NCBI GenBank assembly: GCA_913778085.1
Contig: CAJYXJ010000015.1
Coordinates: forward strand, 53,690-117,689
From: an uncultured Chryseobacterium sp.
GTDB lineage: Bacteria; Bacteroidota; Bacteroidia; Flavobacteriales; Weeksellaceae
DNA length: 64,000 nucleotides
Direction: 5' to 3'
How positions within the stretch are numbered: the stretch's first letter is position 1; every line of letters begins with the position of its first letter. Below are positions 59,633 through 64,000 of this stretch, piece after piece. The position numbers and the translations under genes were made by a program. Below the pieces are notes generated by a model that was not told the origin of the DNA, ran no database searches, and was given only the letters and a program-made list of their open reading frames with translations.

Positions 59633-60496
59633 ATGTCACCGAAGAAGTACAGCAAAAAAACCGCCAAAAAGATTCACACCAATCGCCGGAAGAATTACTT
59701 TTTCCGTCGCCGAATCCTGCTGGTGATCCTCATTATTGCATTGGCCGGCACGGGCCTGTACCTGAAACAGTCGATCAGTTATTACTACGCTTTGTACTTT
59801 AATAAATTCATCCATAAAAAGCTCCACAACAGCGAAACCGAGACGCTGAGGATCCAGAAAATCCTTTCCGACAATCTCGATAAAACTTACGGATTTGATA
59901 TCTCGCACTATCAAAACAAAGAAGATATCCAATGGGATAGCCTGACGATCGGTAACAAAACCATTCCTCTTGAATTTGTGGTCATGCGTGCGACTATGGG
60001 AAACCGGAATGCCGATAAACACTTTGACGATTTCTGGGCACAGGCCAAAAAGCAGAACATGATCCGCGGAGCCTATCATTTTTACAGGGCGGATGAAGAC
60101 CCGGTGATCCAGGCCAATAATTTCCTTGAAAATGTAAAGCTCGAAAGCGGAGACCTGCCGCCGATTCTGGATATTGAGAAAATCCCGAAGCGGAAAACCA
60201 ATAAAAAGCTGCTCGAAGATTTAAAAATCTGGTGCCGAATCGTAGAGGAAACCTATGGTGAAAAACCTATTATTTATACCTATTACCATTATTATAAGGA
60301 TTTCCTAAAGGGTGAATTTGATGATTATCCACTTTGGCTGGCCAACTATAATGATGTTCCGGCACCATCGCCCGATGGAAGATGGGATTTCTGGCAGTTT
60401 ACCGAAAATGGGATCGTACATGGCATCAATACCAAAGTAGATCTGGATATCTACAATGGTAGTTCATGGTCTTTGAAAAGCCTTACCCTGGATTAA
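59633..60496 (+). CDS. GH25 family lysozyme (membrane-anchored)
   Basis: A 287-residue protein. The basic N-terminus and one membrane helix (RILLVILIIALAGTGLYL, near residues 23-40) anchor it, leaving the enzyme domain in the periplasm. The GH25 domain starts with YGFDISHYQN, with the catalytic Asp, and has FVVMRATMG, GAYHFYRADEDPVIQA, LPPILDIEK with the second acid residue, and WDFWQFTENGIVHGI. It should cut peptidoglycan, perhaps in wall turnover. It converges with the GNAT-like gene and overlaps it by 4 nt. Confidence 0.88.
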   Translation: MSPKKYSKKTAKKIHTNRRKNYFFRRRILLVILIIALAGTGLYLKQSISYYYALYFNKFIHKKLHNSETETLRIQKILSDNLDKTYGFDISHYQNKEDIQWDSLTIGNKTIPLEFVVMRATMGNRNADKHFDDFWAQAKKQNMIRGAYHFYRADEDPVIQANNFLENVKLESGDLPPILDIEKIPKRKTNKKLLEDLKIWCRIVEETYGEKPIIYTYYHYYKDFLKGEFDDYPLWLANYNDVPAPSPDGRWDFWQFTENGIVHGINTKVDLDIYNGSSWSLKSLTLD

Positions 60497-61659
60497 TCTG
60501 CTTTTTCCGTTTGCGAATGATCTGAACCGGTCTTAAAAGGATTTCTCTGAATCCACTCCGTTTTGGGAGAAAGGAAGGGAAAAATATTTTTCATAAACGG
60601 ATTGATGAAGGAATAAGTATGCCTGATCAATCCGAAAATTTCAACCGGTTCTGCACCAATAGTCGATTTGATTTCCAATGCTGTCCTCCCGAAAATTACT
60701 CTTTTAAACTGATGGTCAATGGCAAATCCGGCCATATCCAGTAGCATATTCAGGTAAATCTGCTTTTCTTTCTGGATTTCCTTGTCGTAGCCTAAAAAAT
60801 AGGTATCCACATCCGTATTGTTAAGAACCAAAGTATAAAAACCGATCAGTTCCTCTTCCAAAAAATAGCCGAAAACTTTAAAATTGGATCCTAAATGTTC
60901 TTTCATACTTTCAAAATGGTTTTCTTCCAGAAAAAAAGTATTGAAAGGTGCGTTTTCAGCTACATTCTGGTACAGCCCATTTATCTTTATCCGGTATCGG
61001 ATGATTTCTTCGAGATTTAATTCCCGCTTTTCGATACCCGCCAGTTTTTTCCGCGCAGCCTTTGCCCTGGTTCTGTATTTGGTGGAGAAATCATTGAGGT
61101 AATCTTCAAAAACCTTCCAGCTTTCACGTACTGTAAGGATCATTGTAGGCTGAACAGAAAATTTAAAATAGTTCTGATGTCTGCCATCCTGGAAAAATGA
61201 AAAAAATTCAGACCGGTAATCCTTGTAAATAATGAGTGAGGTTTTCCTGATTTCTTTCTGCATTTTATACACCGCTTTATCAAGCAGTGAGACCATATTC
61301 TCCGTAATGATCTTTTTCGGGTCGAAATAAAATCCGTTCTGCCCTGTCAGCATATTATTGCCTAAAATCATGACATCCCTGCTGAATTGTCTCGCCGCAA
61401 AATTCCTGATGCTGCACCAGACCTCATCTTTCTGGAAAGTCTTATGCCGGATGAAATCCAGGTACTGGAATAACGCGCCGCCGATCAAATGTTCATCTTC
61501 AAAAAATCCCACAAAATAACAGGTCATGTTCTTAGGTTTTGAAGTTTCAAGAACACGGAAATACGCTGCGGAAAGCATGATGTTATGATTTCCGATCACC
61601 GTATCCCAATTTTGGGGAAGGCCGGAAACCGAAGTGTAAATTTTTAAATAGTATGACAT
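60493..61659 (-). CDS. GNAT/FemAB-like acyltransferase
   Basis: A 388-residue soluble protein with a double acyltransferase-like fold. A central KYRTRAKAARKKLAGIEKRE segment, ELIGFYTLVLNNTDVDTYFL, and the CoA-type VIFGRTALEIKSTIGAEPVE segment recall the BioF2-like GNAT family. No signal peptide. Such enzymes add amino acids or acyl groups to cell-wall or other targets; the substrate here is unknown. It ends 4 nt into the opposite lysozyme gene. Confidence 0.65.
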   Translation of the reverse strand: MSYYLKIYTSVSGLPQNWDTVIGNHNIMLSAAYFRVLETSKPKNMTCYFVGFFEDEHLIGGALFQYLDFIRHKTFQKDEVWCSIRNFAARQFSRDVMILGNNMLTGQNGFYFDPKKIITENMVSLLDKAVYKMQKEIRKTSLIIYKDYRSEFFSFFQDGRHQNYFKFSVQPTMILTVRESWKVFEDYLNDFSTKYRTRAKAARKKLAGIEKRELNLEEIIRYRIKINGLYQNVAENAPFNTFFLEENHFESMKEHLGSNFKVFGYFLEEELIGFYTLVLNNTDVDTYFLGYDKEIQKEKQIYLNMLLDMAGFAIDHQFKRVIFGRTALEIKSTIGAEPVEIFGLIRHTYSFINPFMKNIFPFLSPKTEWIQRNPFKTGSDHSQTEKAD

Positions 61660-61815
61660 AAAAGGCTGCGCAAAAGTAGCTTTATCTTTTAAACCGTTAA
61701 AATTAATTTTTAGCCATCAGTCGAAAATATCAGATATACATTGATCAATCACTTGCCCTTCATCAGAAATTAATCCGGTGAAGATGACGGCGGCCGTTTT
61801 CTTATTACATTTTCG

Positions 61816-61823
61816 TACTTTTG
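61816..61823 (+). promoter_or_regulatory. -7 box of the ABC-F gene
   Basis: TACTTTTG, exact, 39 nt before the ATG at 61863. Confidence 0.55.
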
Positions 61824-61862
61824 CCGCTCAGTTGAAGTTATAAACCAAACCATCAGTTTCCC

Positions 61863-63761
61863 ATGAATTACGTTTCCGTTGAAAACCTTACCAAATCTTA
61901 CGGCATCAAAGTTTTGTTTGAAAATATTACCTGTCATGTGAATGAAGGTGATAAAATTGCCATTGTTGCCAAAAACGGAAGCGGGAAATCTACCCTGCTG
62001 AAAATACTGATGGGTAAAGAGATTGCCGACAGCGGAACGGTAAACATCAACAAAGACATTCAGGTGGTTCTCTTTGATCAGGAGATCGATTTTGATCCGG
62101 GTCTTACCATTGATGAATTTATGATGACGCTTGATTCGGCACCGATCATGGCCCTGAAAAATTACCATAAATCCCTTCATTCCACCGATAACGATTTTAT
62201 TGAAAAAGCATTGCTGGATATGGAAGCCCATAAAGCCTGGGACTTGGAAAACGAAATGAAGCAGATCCTTTCCCAGCTTAAGATTACGGATCTTGAAGCA
62301 AAAATGGGTACTCTTTCGGGAGGACAGATCAAAAGAGTTGCTTTGGCTAAACTGCTTACGGAAACCCGTGCCGAGCACCGTCATACCCTGCTGATCATGG
62401 ATGAGCCGACCAACCACCTCGACGTGGAAATGGTGGAATGGCTGGAAAATTATTTAAGCAAAGCAAAAATCACCCTGCTGCTGGTAACCCACGACCGGTA
62501 TTTCCTCGATAGTGTCTGCGATACGATCTGGGAAATGGAAGACGGAAACCTTTACATGCACAACGGTTCTTATGCCACCTACCTGGAAAATAAAATGATC
62601 CGCGAAGACAACCTCAACGCCACCATCGATAAAGCCAACAATCTCTACCGAAAGGAGCTGGAGTGGATGCGAAGACAGCCGAAAGCCAGAACTACGAAAT
62701 CCAAATCGAGAATCGATGCTTTCTACGATACGGAAAAAGTAGCCAAAACCGACACGCGAAAACAAGCCCTGGAACTGGATTTTGAAATGAAAAGACTGGG
62801 AAGTAAAATCCTTGAACTTCACCATATCGATAAAAGTTTCGGAAGCAAGGTTCTGCTGAAGGATTTCAGCTACCAGTTTCAGCGCGGCGAAAAAGTAGGG
62901 ATCGTCGGAAAAAACGGAGCCGGAAAATCTACTTTGCTGAATATTATCCAGGGATTGGAAAAAGCCGACAAAGGGGAAATCGAAACCGGAGAAACCATCC
63001 ATTTCGGATATTTTTCGCAAAAAGGACTTACGTATAAAGAAGACGAAAGAGTCATTGATTTTATTAAAGAAGTGGCGGAATATTATCCCTTAGCCAATGG
63101 GAAAAGTCTTTCGGCATCGCAGTTTTTAAGACTGTTTTTATTTGACGACCAGACCCAGTACTCCCCTATTTCCAAACTTTCCGGAGGAGAAAAAAGAAGG
63201 CTGCACCTGATGTACATCCTGTATCAGAATCCAAACTTCCTGATTTTCGATGAACCTACGAATGACCTGGATCTTCCGACTTTAACAGTGATGGAAAATT
63301 TCCTGCAGCAGTTCCAGGGTTCACTGATCATTGTTTCCCACGACCGTTATTTCATGGACCGGATCGTGGATCACATCCTGGCTTTTGAAGGCGAAGGAAA
63401 GATCCGGGATTTTACCGGCAATTTCTCCGAATACCGCGAAGCAAAAAGCAAGGAAGAGGCACTGGAAAAATCGGCTGCGGCAAAAACGGAACCTGTAAAA
63501 GAAACGGTTCAGCCTTCAAATAATCAGAACAGTTCCAAAAAGAAAAGGCTATCCTTCAAGGAACAGCGCGAACTGGAGACCATTGAAAAAGAAATGCCCG
63601 AACTGGAAGAGCAACGGGCAAAAATCATGGATCAGCTTAATAATGAAAGCGATTACGAAAAAATTTCAAAGCTTTCCGCAGACCTGGAAACAATTTCAGG
63701 CAAACTGGAAGACCATGAAATGCGCTGGCTGGAGCTTCAGGAAATGCTGGGAGAAGCTTAA
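61863..63761 (+). CDS. ABC-F family ATPase (Uup/EttA type)
   Basis: A 632-residue cytoplasmic protein with two ABC modules and no membrane segments. Module 1: Walker A KNGSGKSTLLK, signature LSGGQIKRVALAKLL, Walker B LLIMDEPTNHLD. Module 2: GKNGAGKSTLLNI, LSGGEKRRLHLMY, FLIFDEPTNDLD. The linker between the modules includes RRQPKARTTKSKSRIDAF, as in ABC-F proteins, and the last 90 residues are a coiled coil (PELEEQRAKIMDQL), as in Uup. It acts on ribosomes rather than as a transporter. Confidence 0.93.
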   Translation: MNYVSVENLTKSYGIKVLFENITCHVNEGDKIAIVAKNGSGKSTLLKILMGKEIADSGTVNINKDIQVVLFDQEIDFDPGLTIDEFMMTLDSAPIMALKNYHKSLHSTDNDFIEKALLDMEAHKAWDLENEMKQILSQLKITDLEAKMGTLSGGQIKRVALAKLLTETRAEHRHTLLIMDEPTNHLDVEMVEWLENYLSKAKITLLLVTHDRYFLDSVCDTIWEMEDGNLYMHNGSYATYLENKMIREDNLNATIDKANNLYRKELEWMRRQPKARTTKSKSRIDAFYDTEKVAKTDTRKQALELDFEMKRLGSKILELHHIDKSFGSKVLLKDFSYQFQRGEKVGIVGKNGAGKSTLLNIIQGLEKADKGEIETGETIHFGYFSQKGLTYKEDERVIDFIKEVAEYYPLANGKSLSASQFLRLFLFDDQTQYSPISKLSGGEKRRLHLMYILYQNPNFLIFDEPTNDLDLPTLTVMENFLQQFQGSLIIVSHDRYFMDRIVDHILAFEGEGKIRDFTGNFSEYREAKSKEEALEKSAAAKTEPVKETVQPSNNQNSSKKKRLSFKEQRELETIEKEMPELEEQRAKIMDQLNNESDYEKISKLSADLETISGKLEDHEMRWLELQEMLGEA

Positions 63762-63887
63762 TGAGTTTGAGGGTGATAGGGTTGGAGTGTTTAAGTGTGG
63801 ATGTGTGAAAGCGTGGAGCGTGGGAATTTTAGAGACTAAAATATTGATCCCCACCTCTATACTCAAAAAACTCAGAAGCTGTTTGAA

Positions 63888-64000
63888 TTAAATTCTATTG
63901 ACTAGTCTTCTGATGTTTGCGATGACAATAAAGGCATTTGCATTTTCAGTTTTCCTTTCATAATCTTTGGAACACCTTCTGTTATTGAGTGTCCAGGCAA
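63888..64000 (-). CDS. Transposase C-terminus (IS5-like), cut by window edge
   Basis: The final 37 codons of a minus-strand gene reading WTLNNRRCSKDYERKTENAN, then AFIVIANIRRLVNRI and a stop. The RRCSKDYER-x-x-ENA-x-AFIxIAxIRR pattern is typical of the end of IS5-type transposases. The element extends past the window, so its terminal repeats cannot be checked. Confidence 0.75.
   Translation of the reverse strand, partial: AWTLNNRRCSKDYERKTENANAFIVIANIRRLVNRI

Noticed and set aside
63583-63891. An ORF overlapping the end of the ABC-F gene
   Set aside because: It is a shifted-frame shadow of the coiled-coil region, extended by low-complexity intergenic sequence.

Overview
The window comes from a Bacteroidota genome, most likely a Chryseobacterium-like member of the Flavobacteriia (Weeksellaceae). 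The signs are TAnnTTTG -7 promoter boxes almost everywhere, few Shine-Dalgarno sites, several secreted proteins with type IX secretion (T9SS) C-terminal sorting domains, a TonB-dependent receptor, and very short leader peptides of the bacteriocin-like type common in Chryseobacterium. No replicon or species name can be read from the sequence.

Layout. 0-4 kb: a minus-strand trehalose-use operon (MFS transporter, trehalase, start of a TonB receptor) with a divergent AraC regulator. 4.0-4.2 kb: a cluster of DnaA boxes beside an AT-rich stretch, a candidate replication origin or DnaA-controlled site. 4.2-12.5 kb: a thioredoxin-like protein, then a TetR regulator and an RND tripartite efflux system sharing a repeated operator. 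12.5-13.8 kb: an AT-rich two-gene insert (DUF2188 plus an unknown protein). 13.8-17.7 kb: miaA, yicC, gmk, nadA. 17.7-18.3 kb: three tandem six-cysteine peptides with bacteriocin-like leaders. 18.5-25.4 kb: a threonine operon thrA-thrB-thrC with a Thr/Ile-rich leader peptide and attenuator, then folB, a DUF4403 protein and tRNA-Cys.

25.4-36 kb is an accessory zone beside the tRNA gene. It holds decayed phage and mobile-element genes, small genes that each carry a near-identical promoter and a terminator, and a run of short promoter-terminator units on the minus strand that look like small RNA genes. Three of these units, and one lipoprotein gene, have the same inverted repeat (TATGA-N6-TCATA) at a fixed 21-22 bp upstream of the -7 box. 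This is the most novel signal I found. A very large T9SS adhesin-like protein and a frameshifted glycosyltransferase also lie here.

36-46 kb: small envelope proteins, a polytopic membrane protein, aroC, two thioredoxin-fold proteins, a YkvA-type protein, a fused orotate phosphoribosyltransferase/OMP decarboxylase (UMP synthase), and a barrel-tailed M1-like protein with no visible zinc motif. 46-54 kb: three T9SS-type secreted proteins around a 1082-residue outer-membrane protein related to SprA, plus a 42-bp tandem repeat. 54-64 kb: dusB, deoC, an Lrp regulator, a nuclease/phosphatase, trmD, NDH-2, a GH25 lysozyme, a GNAT-like protein, an ABC-F protein and the end of a transposase gene cut by the window edge.

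All functional names are from reading motifs; no database search was run.
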